A DNA stretch of 64,000 nt, from the NCBI RefSeq assembly GCF_028010285.1, contig NZ_CP116304.1:4170501-4234500 (forward strand), given 5' to 3'. Source of the DNA: Pseudomonas sp. Q1-7 (lineage in GTDB: Bacteria; Pseudomonadota; Gammaproteobacteria; Pseudomonadales; Pseudomonadaceae). Under the pieces are notes generated by a model. It had not been told where the DNA came from. It made no database searches and saw nothing but the letters and a program-made list of their open reading frames with translations. Positions 16,260 through 25,104 of the stretch are shown here, piece by piece (the stretch's first letter is position 1; each line of letters begins with the position of its first letter). Position numbers and translations under genes: made by a program.

Positions 16260-17624
16260 TCAGGCCTGGTTCAGGTACCAGCGCCAGTCCTGCTCGCCCA
16301 CTTCGGACATGAACTGGCGGTACTCGGCGCGCTTCACGGCCAGGTAGACGCCGAGAAAAGCGGTGCCGAAGGCATCCCGCGCCCAGCTGGACTGCTCCAG
16401 CGCGCGCAGCGAGGTCAGCCACTCGGTGGGCAGCAGTTCCTTGGCCTGGGCATAGCCGTTGCCCTCGATGGGGTCGCCTGGGTCGAGGTTCTCGCGGATG
16501 CCTCGATGGATGCCGGCAAGGATGGCAGCGGCGGCCAGGTAAGGGTTGGCGTCAGCGCCGCAGATACGGTGCTCGATGTGCCGGCTGTTGGCCGGGCCGC
16601 CGGGCACGCGCAGGCTCACGGTGCGGTTATCCACACCCCAGGTGGGCGCCAGCGGCGCGTAGCTGTTGGCCTGGAAGCGGCGGTAGGAATTGGCGTTGGG
16701 GCAGAACAGCAGCAGCGAGTCCAGGAGGCTTTGCAGCATGCCGCCCACCGCCTGGCGCAGCAGCGGCGTTCCGGCGGGGTCTTCGCTGGCGAACAGATTG
16801 CGGCCTTCGGCGTCGGCCAGGCTCACGTGCATGTGCATGCCGGTGCCGGCGATCTCGGCAAAGGGCTTGGCCATGAAGCAGGCCTGCATGCCGTGAGCAT
16901 GGGCCACGCCCTTGACCAGGCGCTTGTAGCGCACGGCCTGATCCATGGCTTCCAGGGCATCGCCGTGCTCCAGGGTGATTTCCACCTGGCCGGGGGCGTA
17001 CTCGGAAATGGCGGTGCGCGCCGGAATGCCCTGGGCCTTGCAGGCGGCATAGAGATCGGCAAGGAACGGCTCGATCTGTTCCAGCTCACGCAGGCCGTAC
17101 ACCTGGGTACCGCGCGGACGATGACCGTCGGCATCCAATGCCGGCTGCGGGCGGCCATCGGCGTCGCGTTTCTGGTCCAGCAAGTAGAACTCCAGCTCGC
17201 AGGCCATCACCGGGTGATAGCCATCGGCCTTGAGGCGCTCGATCACCTCCACCAGTACATGGCGCGGGTCGGCGATGGCCGCGGGCATGCCTTCCTGCGG
17301 GTGCATGCTCACCTGCACAGCCGCAGTGGGCATCTTGCGCCAGGGCAGGCGCACCAGGCTGCCGGCCAGCGGGTAGGCGCGGCAGTCGATGTCGCCCACA
17401 TCCCAGACCAGCCCGGAGTTTTCCACATCCTCGCCGTGCAGGGTCAGGCCAAGGATGGTGCTCGGCAGCGGCCGGCCGCTGTCGTAGACGGCCAACAGCT
17501 CGTCGCGGTGCAGCAGCTTGCCGCGCGGCACGCCGTTGGCGTCGAGAATGAAGAGTTCGAAGACATCGATGTCCGGGTTCTGCTCAAGGAAATCCTGGGC
17601 TTCCTGCACGCTGGCAAAGGTCAT
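16260..17624 (-). CDS. Gamma-glutamylpolyamine synthetase (glutamine synthetase family)
   Basis: The 454-residue protein is a PuuA/PauA-type glutamine synthetase homologue that ligates glutamate to an amine such as putrescine using ATP. The catalytic domain shows ELEFYLLDQKRDADG, FMAKPFAEIAGTGMHMHVSL, the ATP/glutamate segment in LRVPGGPANSRHIEHRICGADANPYL and no adenylylation-type tyrosine loop. I chose the ATG at 17624 (MTFASVQEAQ) because an AGAGAG lies before it and homology starts there. It precedes the oxidase, so the pair performs the first two gamma-glutamyl pathway steps. The aminotransferase and aldehyde dehydrogenase at 22036-25025 could supply later steps. Confidence 0.9.
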   Translation of the reverse strand: MTFASVQEAQDFLEQNPDIDVFELFILDANGVPRGKLLHRDELLAVYDSGRPLPSTILGLTLHGEDVENSGLVWDVGDIDCRAYPLAGSLVRLPWRKMPTAAVQVSMHPQEGMPAAIADPRHVLVEVIERLKADGYHPVMACELEFYLLDQKRDADGRPQPALDADGHRPRGTQVYGLRELEQIEPFLADLYAACKAQGIPARTAISEYAPGQVEITLEHGDALEAMDQAVRYKRLVKGVAHAHGMQACFMAKPFAEIAGTGMHMHVSLADAEGRNLFASEDPAGTPLLRQAVGGMLQSLLDSLLLFCPNANSYRRFQANSYAPLAPTWGVDNRTVSLRVPGGPANSRHIEHRICGADANPYLAAAAILAGIHRGIRENLDPGDPIEGNGYAQAKELLPTEWLTSLRALEQSSWARDAFGTAFLGVYLAVKRAEYRQFMSEVGEQDWRWYLNQA

Positions 17625-18155
17625 GGCGCTCTCTTTAGTGCCGCAGGGCACGCAAACAGCCCTCGCCATCTGGGGCAAGGGACAGCAATCTCGTTCTGGG
17701 GGAGGTTTGGCCACCTCGTCGGTGGCCGGAATCAGGCGCGGGCGCTATCCGGCGGACGAGCGTGACGGCAGTGCCAAAGCGCCCAGAAGGCGAGTTCGAG
17801 CGGCAGGGAGATCAGGAGACGGGAGGCCCACTTGCGGAAGAACTGGACCTTGGGTGCGACTCCGGGAGCACCACGCGCGGCGCGCACCGGCCCGAGGGGC
17901 GTGGCGGCCAGCAGCGATTGGTGCGGAGTGGGACAACCCATGGGGGAAAGCCGTGTTATTGGAATGCCCGGCAGGCTCGCACGGCGTCAAGGGTGATTAA
18001 AATTCAGGTTTTCCTATCTTTGGTTCAGTGACGGCTAAACAATTCCAACCGCTGTCTCCCTGCCTGCTCTCCGTTTCCATCGAGCGAGGCAGGAGTCCCG
18101 TCGGCTCGCGACGCGCTGCAGCATCCGCGCGGCGTGGCTCTGTGAGCGTGGGTCG
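17625..18155. other. Gene-poor interval of 531 bp
   Basis: This stretch contains the promoter region of the ligase gene and the 3' flank of pcs. Several short ORFs exist, including one on the minus strand (17732-17941) with a hydrophobic LLISLPLELAFWALW segment, but none has a ribosome binding site or family resemblance I trust. An imperfect hairpin with CCTGCCT and AGGCAGG arms near 18060-18094 could end pcs transcription. Confidence 0.4.
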
Positions 18156-18878
18156 TCAGGCCTTCAGCTTGTGGGTCCAGTCCAGCAGGCTGCGCCACAG
18201 GCAGATGCCCACGAAGTAGGCCGAGGCGAACCACCAGATGCCCAGCACCAGGGATTTGTAGAAAGGGTGCTGGAGGATGAGGAACATGCTGCTGATCATC
18301 CACACGAAGGTGACCACTATGTTCAGCGGCATCAGCTTGCGCACCCGGAAAGGGTGGAGGAACTTCAGCCTGGTCAGGGTCAGCGCGGCCAGGAAGCAGA
18401 TCAGCAGCAGGCTCACCACCGGCAGCGGTTCGATGATCCAGACATACAGCGCCACCACGTTCCACGCCGCGGGGAAGCCGACGAAGTAGTTGTCGCTGCT
18501 CTTCATGTTCAGGTTGCAGAAGCAGAACAGCGACGACACCAGGATCAGGCTCACCGCCACCAGCGCCGTGTGCTCGGGCAGGTCGATGTAGCGGTAGATG
18601 AAGATCGCCGGGATGAACACGTAGGTGAGGTAATCGATTACCAGGTCCAGGGTGGAGCCGTCGAAATTCGGCAGCATGGTGCTGGTTTGCACCCGGCGGG
18701 CAAGTGTGCCATCGAGGCCGTCCACCAGCAGCGCGGCACCGAGCCAGAGCAGGCAATCGCGGGGCTGATTGTCGAACAGCGCGAGAATGGCCATCAGGGC
18801 CAGTACGACGCCGGTGGCGGTGACACCATGAGCCGACCAGGCCTTGGCTTTGTTGACGACAGTGATGTTGGTGGACAC
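18156..18878 (-). CDS. pcs: Phosphatidylcholine synthase
   Basis: The 240-residue integral membrane protein condenses CDP-diacylglycerol with choline to give phosphatidylcholine and CMP. The CDP-alcohol phosphotransferase signature is complete: DGLDGTLARR, eight residues, G-x3-D-x3-D (FDGSTLDLVID), near residues 53-82. Seven or eight membrane helices are evident. Length is close to the Pcs norm and to the P. aeruginosa enzyme. It is monocistronic by position, divergent from the CWC gene, and not related in function to the polyamine genes beside it. It uses host or environmental choline. Confidence 0.93.
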   Translation of the reverse strand: MSTNITVVNKAKAWSAHGVTATGVVLALMAILALFDNQPRDCLLWLGAALLVDGLDGTLARRVQTSTMLPNFDGSTLDLVIDYLTYVFIPAIFIYRYIDLPEHTALVAVSLILVSSLFCFCNLNMKSSDNYFVGFPAAWNVVALYVWIIEPLPVVSLLLICFLAALTLTRLKFLHPFRVRKLMPLNIVVTFVWMISSMFLILQHPFYKSLVLGIWWFASAYFVGICLWRSLLDWTHKLKA

Positions 18879-19139
18879 GAGGCAGCTCTGCTCTGAATGT
18901 GGGTGACAGAATCGATAGACCGCGATTATGCGTCAGCTTCTCAGGGGTCTTCAGACTTTGTGAATCCGGCCTTGTCGCTTTCCGGCATCTTCACCTTTCT
19001 ATTCGAGCCTAGGCGATCCGCGCCGGACAGCAACGCCGGCCACCGCGCGATCATCGGGAAAATGGCGCCCATCGGCGCGGACTTGCAGCCCGGCCCCGCA
19101 GGCTTCACCCTTGCGCCCTTGCCACCCTGAAGCCGCCTC

Positions 19140-19361
19140 ATGAACACCCCATCCGACCCCGCCCGCTGCCCGCTCTGCGGCCAGAGCAACCAGTGCAGCC
19201 TGGCCGACCCGGCCCGTGCCGACATGGATTGCTGGTGCTTCTCGGCGAAGATCGACCCGGCCGTGCTCGAATCCATCCCGCCACAGGACATCGACCGCGC
19301 CTGCCTCTGCCCGCGCTGCGCCCAGGCCCTGCCCCCAACGCACCAAACTGATGCGCCTTGA
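19140..19361 (+). CDS. Cysteine-rich CWC-family protein
   Basis: A 73-residue protein with eight cysteines in a CPLCGQSNQC, CWCF and CLCPRCAQ pattern that matches the cysteine-rich CWC family, probably a small zinc-binding protein of unknown role. Its 3' end overlaps the start of the next gene by 11 bp, so the two are co-translated. The upstream 261 bp separate it from divergent pcs and contain no further gene. Confidence 0.85.
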   Translation: MNTPSDPARCPLCGQSNQCSLADPARADMDCWCFSAKIDPAVLESIPPQDIDRACLCPRCAQALPPTHQTDAP

Positions 19362-20043
19362 TCGATTCTTGAGCAATTTTCCCGAGCTCAGCCGCCTCGA
19401 TGCGCGCCTGGCGCTGGCCGCCGGTCGGGTTCGGGTGGATGGGCGGCCGGTGGCCGACGGACGTCACGAGGTCCGCGAATTCAACCGCATCGAACTGGAT
19501 GAACGCCTGCTCCAGGCCGGCAAGCCGGCCCGCTACTTCATGCTCTACAAGCCGTCCGGCCATGTCAGCGCCACCGAACACCCGGAACATCCCACGGTGC
19601 TCGACCTGCTCGACGAGCCGGACAAGCACGAGCTGCACCTGGGCGGACGCCTGGACCTCACCACCACCGGCCTGCTGCTGATTACCAACGACGGGCACTG
19701 GTCGCGCCGCCTCACCCTGCCCGGCAGCAAGCAACCCAAGGTCTACTACGTGGAAACCGAGGACCCCATCGCCGACGAATGCGTCCGGACCTTCGCCCAA
19801 GGGCTCTATTTCGCCTACGAAGGCCTCACCACCCTCCCCGCCCAGCTGGACATCCTCGGCACCCGCGCCGCCCGCCTGACCCTCCATGAGGGTCGCTACC
19901 ACCAGGTCAAACGCATGTTCGGCCACTTCCGCAATCGCGTCGTGCGACTACACCGCGAAAGCGTCGGACCGCTGAAACTGGACCCGCACATGCAGCCGGG
20001 CGACTACCGGTCACTTACCGATGCGGAAGTGGCCTGCTTTTAG
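19351..20043 (+). CDS. RsuA-type pseudouridine synthase
   Basis: The 230-residue protein has an N-terminal S4 RNA-binding domain (MRLDRFLSNFPELSRLDARLALAAG, residues 1-60) and an RsuA/RluB/E/F catalytic domain with the active-site aspartate in GGRLDLTTTGLLLITNDG. It isomerises uridine to pseudouridine in rRNA; the short S4-plus-catalytic layout and sequence favour the 16S rRNA (RsuA, U516) group. The start at 19351 (MRLDRF) aligns with the family; an upstream in-frame extension overlaps the CWC gene and is not coding. It ends 399 bp before phaG. Confidence 0.9.
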   Translation: MRLDRFLSNFPELSRLDARLALAAGRVRVDGRPVADGRHEVREFNRIELDERLLQAGKPARYFMLYKPSGHVSATEHPEHPTVLDLLDEPDKHELHLGGRLDLTTTGLLLITNDGHWSRRLTLPGSKQPKVYYVETEDPIADECVRTFAQGLYFAYEGLTTLPAQLDILGTRAARLTLHEGRYHQVKRMFGHFRNRVVRLHRESVGPLKLDPHMQPGDYRSLTDAEVACF

Positions 20044-20442
20044 CTTGATCCTCCTCGAGTCACATCGGGATCGAAATAACCCGACGAACTGCAAGAATTT
20101 TTCCTTTCAATGAACTTGCGGGTGAAAAGATGGCCTGCTTAAATCGGACACAAGGTCAAAGCGTGACCAAAGAGTCAGCCTGGCCGTCTAAGCGTTCCCT
20201 GCGATTCCTTGTGCTCTGCACGCGTAGGTTCCCTGCCTGGTTAGAAGACGCTCTCCGACGCCCTTCAACGCGCCGGAGCCCATCGTCTTTTCTCGAACTA
20301 ACCGCCTGAAAAATAAAGAATTTTTAAAATCTTCGCCTGACACTTGTTTGTCATCGAAAGGCGTTTTCCTACTGCCAAGACTTAGAGCGGGCCAAGCCGT
20401 TGAGAGGGCTCGCATGACCCATCTGCGCCAGGAGGAAACGAC
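20044..20442. other. Intergenic region upstream of phaG
   Basis: This 399-bp stretch holds no convincing ORF. An AT-rich part (20310-20345) and a good ribosome binding site (AGGAGG at about 20430) precede phaG. I see no sigma54 -24/-12 pair and no clear palindrome. Confidence 0.5.
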
Positions 20443-21324
20443 ATGAGGCCGGAAACCGCCATCGTCGAGATTCACAGCCAGTACAAGGTTCACACGGAGT
20501 TCTACGGCAACCCAGAAGCCAAGGAGACCATCATTCTGGTCAATGGCTCCTTGTCGACGACCGCCTCGTTCGCGCAGACAGTGAAATACCTGCAACCGCA
20601 CTTCAACGTCGTGCTCTTCGACGAGCCCTATGCCGGCCAGTCCAAGCCGCATAACGACAACACCCGCTTCATCAGCAAGGAGACCGAGGCCGACATCCTC
20701 CTCCACCTGATCGAGCACTTCCGGGTGGACTACCTGATGTCCTTCTCCTGGGGCAGCGTCTCCGCCCTGCTCGCCCTGGCCCAGTGCCCGGCACGCATCA
20801 AGAAGGCCGTCGTCACCTCCTTCTCGCCCATCCTCAACGAACCGATGATGGACTACCTCACCCGCGGCCTGGATTGCCTGGCAACCATCGACCGCGACGC
20901 GGTGGGCAATCTGGTGAACAACACCATCGGCAAGCACCTGCCGGGCTTGTACCAGCGCTTCAACCACAAGCACTGCGCCAACCTGGACGAACACGAATAC
21001 CTGCAGATGCACCACCACATCCGTCAGGTGCTGAACATGGACTCGCGCTGCTACGTGGATTGCCTGGTCAACGTCGACATCCCGCTGCTGTTCATCAACG
21101 GCGATCGCGACGAGTACACCTCCGCCGAAGACGCCCGCCACTTCGCCAAGCACGTGCGCGATTGCCAGTTCGCCATCATCGACAACGCCGGCCACTTCGT
21201 CGACGTCGAGAACAAGGCCGGCTGGCTGCAGACCCAGCAAGCCATGCTGGGCTTCCTCAAGACTTCGGCCAATCAGGGCAAGGCTCGCCCGCAGGTCGCC
21301 GACTACCAGGCCATGGCCGTTTGA
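20443..21324 (+). CDS. phaG: (R)-3-hydroxyacyl-ACP:CoA transacylase/thioesterase-ligase link of PHA synthesis, PhaG
   Basis: The 293-residue protein closely resembles P. putida PhaG and the related RhlA: start MRPETAIVEIHSQY, NGSLSTTASFAQTVKYL, FDEPYAGQSKPHND, SKETEADILLHLIE, FSWGSVSALLAL and GDRDEYTSAEDARHFAKHV. It has the alpha/beta hydrolase fold with the nucleophile serine in SFSWGS and histidine in DNAGHFVD. PhaG diverts 3-hydroxyacyl groups from fatty-acid synthesis into medium-chain polyhydroxyalkanoate. RhlA-type rhamnolipid or HAA synthesis is the main alternative, but the sequence is nearer to PhaG as I remember it and no rhlB follows. Confidence 0.88.
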   Translation: MRPETAIVEIHSQYKVHTEFYGNPEAKETIILVNGSLSTTASFAQTVKYLQPHFNVVLFDEPYAGQSKPHNDNTRFISKETEADILLHLIEHFRVDYLMSFSWGSVSALLALAQCPARIKKAVVTSFSPILNEPMMDYLTRGLDCLATIDRDAVGNLVNNTIGKHLPGLYQRFNHKHCANLDEHEYLQMHHHIRQVLNMDSRCYVDCLVNVDIPLLFINGDRDEYTSAEDARHFAKHVRDCQFAIIDNAGHFVDVENKAGWLQTQQAMLGFLKTSANQGKARPQVADYQAMAV

Positions 21325-21422
21325 ACGCGTGGCCGCCCGGGCGTGTGCAAGTATCTTTCAGTAACTTGTGACCGCCCCGGGCTTCACCTCGCCCGCCGCT
21401 TCTGGTAAAAAGAGCACCCTTC

Positions 21423-21496
21423 GCGGGCGTCGTATAATGGCATTACCTGAGCTTCCCAAGCTCATGACGAGGGTTCGATTCCCTTCGCCCGCTCCA
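21423..21496 (+). tRNA. tRNA-Gly (anticodon CCC)
   Basis: A 74-base cloverleaf is visible. The acceptor arms GCGGGCG and CGCCCGC pair, the D-arm has TATAATGGCATTACC, the anticodon stem-loop has GAGC, TTCCCAA and GCTC with anticodon CCC, and the T-arm is GAGGGTTCGATTCCCTT. The CCA end is encoded (TCCA). A terminator follows at once. tRNA-Gly 3' ends are common attachment sites, and the next gene downstream is a decayed antitoxin. Confidence 0.93.
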
Positions 21497-21510
21497 AAAT
21501 CCCCTGACTA

Positions 21511-21534
21511 AGCCCCTGATTTATGGGGTTTTTT
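21511..21534 (+). terminator. Terminator of the tRNA-Gly gene
   Basis: The hairpin CCCC-TGATTTAT-GGGG is followed by TTTTTT, beginning 15 bases after the tRNA 3' end. Confidence 0.75.
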
Positions 21535-21589
21535 CGTTTCTGGGGCTTGGTGGTGTCGAAGAAGTGTCGAAATCGACCCGCCCACAGGC

Positions 21590-21850
21590 TCAGTGAGACA
21601 GTGCCTGGATGACGTGCTTAGGGTCGTTGTGGATGGCCCGCAGCAGTGCTTTGGCCGGGCCAGTGGGTTCGCGTCGACCCTGTTCCCAATTGCGCAACGT
21701 GCCGAGCTGCACATCGATCATCGCCGCGAACTTGGCCTGGGTCAGGCCGGTGGCCTTGCGGATTTCCTTCACCTGCAGCGCGTCGACTGTGAACTCCCGC
21801 GAGGGCTTGCGCTCGCCACGGTGGATCTCTCGACCCGCGAAAGCTAATAG
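21590..21850 (-). pseudogene. Remnant HigA/NadS-type antitoxin with helix-turn-helix
   Basis: The open frame encodes EIHRGERKPSREF, then VDALQVKEIRKATGLTQAKFAAMI, then VQLGTLRNWEQGRREPTGPAKALLRAI, a Cro/C1-type helix-turn-helix of the kind found in RelE/HigB-linked antitoxins. Homology extends upstream past the only usable start (GTG at 21772), but no ATG, GTG or TTG exists in that upstream part, and the usual first dozen residues are absent. No toxin gene lies beside it. I therefore call it a 5'-truncated relic; a 60-residue protein from 21772 could still be made. Confidence 0.6.
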
Positions 21851-21860
21851 ACAGACAATG

Positions 21861-21898
21861 AAAAACGCCGCGCCCCCTCTTGGGAGCGCAGCGCTTTT
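21861..21898. terminator. Probable bidirectional terminator
   Basis: An imperfect GC-rich hairpin (GCCGCGCCCCC paired with GGGAGCGCAGC) is flanked by AAAAA on the left and TTTT on the right, so it has a T-tract on both strands. It sits just upstream of the antitoxin relic. Confidence 0.6.
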
Positions 21899-21960
21899 CT
21901 TAAGTGAACAGCTTTAATACCTGGAGCGGACTTTCAACCAATCCTGCGTTCGTCGAAAAG

Positions 21961-21978
21961 GCCCCGCGGATGCGGGGC
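21961..21978 (-). terminator. Terminator of the aminotransferase gene
   Basis: The hairpin GCCCCGC-GGAT-GCGGGGC is followed on the minus strand by CTTTTCG, 57 bp past the aminotransferase stop. Confidence 0.7.
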
Positions 21979-22035
21979 TAAGCAGGGATGACTGATTGGC
22001 GGCCACATGGGCTCGATCAACCGGGCCACTTGCTC

Positions 22036-23424
22036 TCAAGACGTCCGCATACGGCTGTGGTCGAACCAGCGCTCGGTGTCATCAAGGGCACGGCCAAAGG
22101 TCTCCAACATGAGCTGGATCTCCGACTTTGTAGCGATAAGGGGTGGACAGAATGCAATCGAGTCGCCCATCGCCCGGGTGATCATGCCGTGCTCCTGGGC
22201 ACGTCCGGCCAGGTAGCGGCCCAGCCTGCCAAGCGCATCCATTGGTGCCCTGGTTTCACGATTGGCGACCAGTTCCACGGCGGCAATCAGGCCGCAGCCA
22301 CGCACTTCGCCCACCAGGGGGTGGTCGGCGAAGTGGGACAACCCGACCTGAAGCCGTTCGCCCATTTCGGCAGCGTGCTCGACCAGGCGTTCTTCATGGA
22401 TAACCTTGATGTTCTCCAGTGCCACGGCGGTGGCAACCGGGTGACCACTCCCGGTGAACCCGTGTCCGAGCGTACCGAGGGCGTGGCTCTGGTCGGCGAT
22501 ACCCTGAAAGACTGCGTCGTTGATCAGGATGGCCGCAATGGGCTGGTACGAGGACGACAACTGCTTGGAGACGACCATGACATCCGGCCGGATGCCGAAC
22601 GTCTCGCTGCCGAACATCCTGCCGGTACGCCCGAATCCGCAGATGACTTCGTCGGCGACAACCAGTATGTCGTACTTGCGGCACACGGCCTGGATCTTGC
22701 TCCAGTAGGTACGCGGCGGCACGATCACGCCACCGGCCCCCATCAGCGGCTCGCCGTAGAACGCCGCTATGGTTTCAGGGCCTTCCCGCAGAATGACGCT
22801 CTCCAGTTCGGCCGCCAGGCGATCCGCGAACTGCTCTTGGGTTTCGTCCGGCTTGGCGTAGCGGTAATGGTGCGGGCAGCTGACGTGTAGGAAACCGGAC
22901 AACGGCACGTCGAATCCACGCTGGTTGGCGGACAGGCCGGTGAGGCTGGCACTGACGGTGGTGATGCCGTGGTAGGCGTTCAGGCGGCTGATGAACTTCT
23001 TCTTGGCCGGCTTGCCGAGGGCGTTGTTGCGGTACCAGATCATCTTCACGACGGTGTCGTTGGCTTCCGATCCCGAGTTGGTGAAGAAGACCTTGCTCAT
23101 CGGTACGGGCGCGAGCTCGATCAGCTTTTCGGCCAGTTCGATGCTAGGGGCATGCGCCTTGTGACTGAACAGGTGATAGAACGGCAACGTGCGCAGCTGC
23201 TGCTCCGCCGCCTTGATCAGGCGCTCGTTGCTGAATCCCAGCGCCACGCTCCAGAGCCCCGACATGGCCTCCAGGTAGCGCTTGCCCTGGGTGTCAAAGA
23301 CGTAGACGCCCTCTCCACGCTCGATGATCAGCGGCCCGACTTCCTGATGCAACCGGGCGTCGGTGTAGGGATGGAGTTGATGCTGGACGTCCTTCTCGGC
23401 GAGGGAAGGTTTTGGCTGGTTCAT
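22036..23424 (-). CDS. Class III omega-aminotransferase (polyamine or omega-amino acid:pyruvate type)
   Basis: The 462-residue PLP enzyme belongs to the class III (SpuC / omega-amino acid:pyruvate) group. Visible features are the substrate-binding YLEAMSGLWSVALGF, FTNSGSEANDTVVKM, ADEVICGFGRTG and the PLP lysine in VVSKQLSSSYQPIAA. Start ATG at 23424 (MNQPKPSLAEKD) begins family homology; the longer upstream frame is antisense noise within the dehydrogenase gene. It would transfer an amino group from a diamine, gamma-aminobutyrate-like compound or amino alcohol to pyruvate. It follows the aldehyde dehydrogenase by 107 bp on the same strand, and both resemble the SpuC/PauC pair of polyamine catabolism. 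Confidence 0.88.
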   Translation of the reverse strand: MNQPKPSLAEKDVQHQLHPYTDARLHQEVGPLIIERGEGVYVFDTQGKRYLEAMSGLWSVALGFSNERLIKAAEQQLRTLPFYHLFSHKAHAPSIELAEKLIELAPVPMSKVFFTNSGSEANDTVVKMIWYRNNALGKPAKKKFISRLNAYHGITTVSASLTGLSANQRGFDVPLSGFLHVSCPHHYRYAKPDETQEQFADRLAAELESVILREGPETIAAFYGEPLMGAGGVIVPPRTYWSKIQAVCRKYDILVVADEVICGFGRTGRMFGSETFGIRPDVMVVSKQLSSSYQPIAAILINDAVFQGIADQSHALGTLGHGFTGSGHPVATAVALENIKVIHEERLVEHAAEMGERLQVGLSHFADHPLVGEVRGCGLIAAVELVANRETRAPMDALGRLGRYLAGRAQEHGMITRAMGDSIAFCPPLIATKSEIQLMLETFGRALDDTERWFDHSRMRTS

Positions 23425-23531
23425 GAAACGGGACTCCGGGGGACTGGACTCGGGCAGGCCCGCCAAGGCGCCGGAGGAGGATCTCCGGCCCTTAATCGAG
23501 CCATTTATCGCGGGCGGTCGGAGCTCGTTGT

Positions 23532-25025
23532 TCAGAGCTTGATCCAAGTCGCTTTCAGCTCGGTGTACTTGTCGAACGCGTGCAGCGACTTGTCGCGGCC
23601 GTTGCCGGACTGCTTGAAGCCGCCGAAGGGCGCGGTCATGTCGCCGCCGTCGTACTGGTTGATCCAGACGCTGCCGGCGCGCAGGGCCTTGCCGATCAGG
23701 TGGGCGCGGGACAGGTTGCTGGTCCACACCGCCGCGGCCAGGCCGTAGATGGTGTCGTTGGCGATGGCGACCGCTTCGGCGTCGCTGTCGAAGGCGATCA
23801 CCGACAGCACCGGGCCGAAGATTTCTTCCTTGGCGATGCGCATGGCGTTGTCCACGCCGTCGAAGATGGTCGGCTCGACGTAGGTGCCGCCGGTTTCTTC
23901 CAGCACGCGCTTGCCGCCAGCCACCAGCTTGGCGCCGTCGTCATGGCCGGCCTGGATGTAGGACAGCACGTTGTTCATCTGGGTGGTGTCCACCAGGGCG
24001 CCGACGTTGGTCGCCGGGTCCAGCGGGTTGCCCGGTTTCCAGGCCTTGATCGCTTCGACCACCATGGGCACGAACTTGTCCTTGATGGAGCGCTCCACCA
24101 GCAGGCGCGAACCGGCGGTGCAGACTTCGCCCTGGTTGAAGGCGATGGCGCCCGCAGCGGCTTCGGCGGCGGCCTGCAGGTCAGGGGCGTCGGCGAAGAC
24201 GATGTTCGGGCTCTTGCCGCCGGCTTCCAGCCAGACGCGCTTCATGTTGGATTCGCCGGCGTAGATCATCAGTTGCTTGGCGATCTTGGTGGAGCCGGTG
24301 AACACCAGGGTGTCGACGTCCATGTGCAGGGCCAGGGCCTTGCCCACGGTATGGCCGAAGCCCGGCAGCACGTTGAACACACCGGCCGGGATGCCGGCTT
24401 CGATGGCCAGTTGGGCGATGCGGATACCGGTCAGCGGCGACTTCTCGGACGGCTTGAGGACGATGGAGTTGCCGGTGGCCAGGGCCGGGCCGAGCTTCCA
24501 GCAGGTCATCAGCAGGGGGAAGTTCCACGGCACGATGGCGGCGACCACGCCCACCGGCTCGCGGGTCACCAGGCCCAGCTCGTTGTGCGGGGTGGCGGCG
24601 ACTTCGTCGTAGATCTTGTCGATGGCCTCGCCGCTCCAGCGGATGGCGCGGGACGCGGACGGGACGTCGACACTCAGGGAATCACCGATCGGCTTGCCCA
24701 TGTCCAGGGTTTCCAGCAGGGCCAGCTCCTCGGCATGGGCGTCGATCAGCTCGGCGAAGCGGATCATCACCGCCTTGCGCTTGACCGGTGCCAGGCGCGA
24801 CCACACGCCGGATTCGAACACCGCGCGGGCATCCTTCACCGCCAGCTCGGCGTCGGCCAGGTCACAACTGGCGACCTTGCCCAGCAGGCGGCCATCGACC
24901 GGGCTGATGCAGTCGAAGGTCTCGCCGGAAACGGCGTGGGTGTACTCGCCATGGATGAAGGCGCGAGTCTCGATCTGCACGGACTTGGCGCGTTGTTCCC
25001 AGTCAGCACGGGTCAGGGTGGTCAT
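23532..25025 (-). CDS. Gamma-glutamyl-gamma-aminobutyraldehyde dehydrogenase-type ALDH
   Basis: The 497-residue aldehyde dehydrogenase matches the PuuC/PauC (KauB) group. It has VPWNFPLLMTCWKLGPAL, FTGSTKIAKQL, the general base in LEAGGKSPNIV, the catalytic cysteine in NQGEVCTAGSR and the C-terminal GGFKQSGNGRDKSLHA. It oxidises gamma-glutamyl-gamma-aminobutyraldehyde and often a range of aminoaldehydes. It lies between the aminotransferase and the amidotransferase on the minus strand. Together with the ligase and oxidase at 14851-17624 it would complete the gamma-glutamyl polyamine route. Confidence 0.9.
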   Translation of the reverse strand: MTTLTRADWEQRAKSVQIETRAFIHGEYTHAVSGETFDCISPVDGRLLGKVASCDLADAELAVKDARAVFESGVWSRLAPVKRKAVMIRFAELIDAHAEELALLETLDMGKPIGDSLSVDVPSASRAIRWSGEAIDKIYDEVAATPHNELGLVTREPVGVVAAIVPWNFPLLMTCWKLGPALATGNSIVLKPSEKSPLTGIRIAQLAIEAGIPAGVFNVLPGFGHTVGKALALHMDVDTLVFTGSTKIAKQLMIYAGESNMKRVWLEAGGKSPNIVFADAPDLQAAAEAAAGAIAFNQGEVCTAGSRLLVERSIKDKFVPMVVEAIKAWKPGNPLDPATNVGALVDTTQMNNVLSYIQAGHDDGAKLVAGGKRVLEETGGTYVEPTIFDGVDNAMRIAKEEIFGPVLSVIAFDSDAEAVAIANDTIYGLAAAVWTSNLSRAHLIGKALRAGSVWINQYDGGDMTAPFGGFKQSGNGRDKSLHAFDKYTELKATWIKL

Positions 25026-25104
25026 GGAGCTTTCCTCTTGTAGTGATACGGCATCGCTAGATGTCCCCGAACGGTCACCGATCCGGGATTTACCGAGGCA
25101 GGCC

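Noticed and set aside
17732..17941. Minus-strand 69-codon ORF with a hydrophobic segment upstream of the gamma-glutamyl ligase
   Set aside because: No ribosome binding site, Pro/Arg/Ala-rich composition and no recognisable family; kept only as a remark in the interval entry.
18025..18756. Long minus-strand ORF overlapping pcs in another frame
   Set aside because: It is a frame-shifted shadow of pcs; the pcs frame carries the complete CDP-alcohol phosphotransferase signature.
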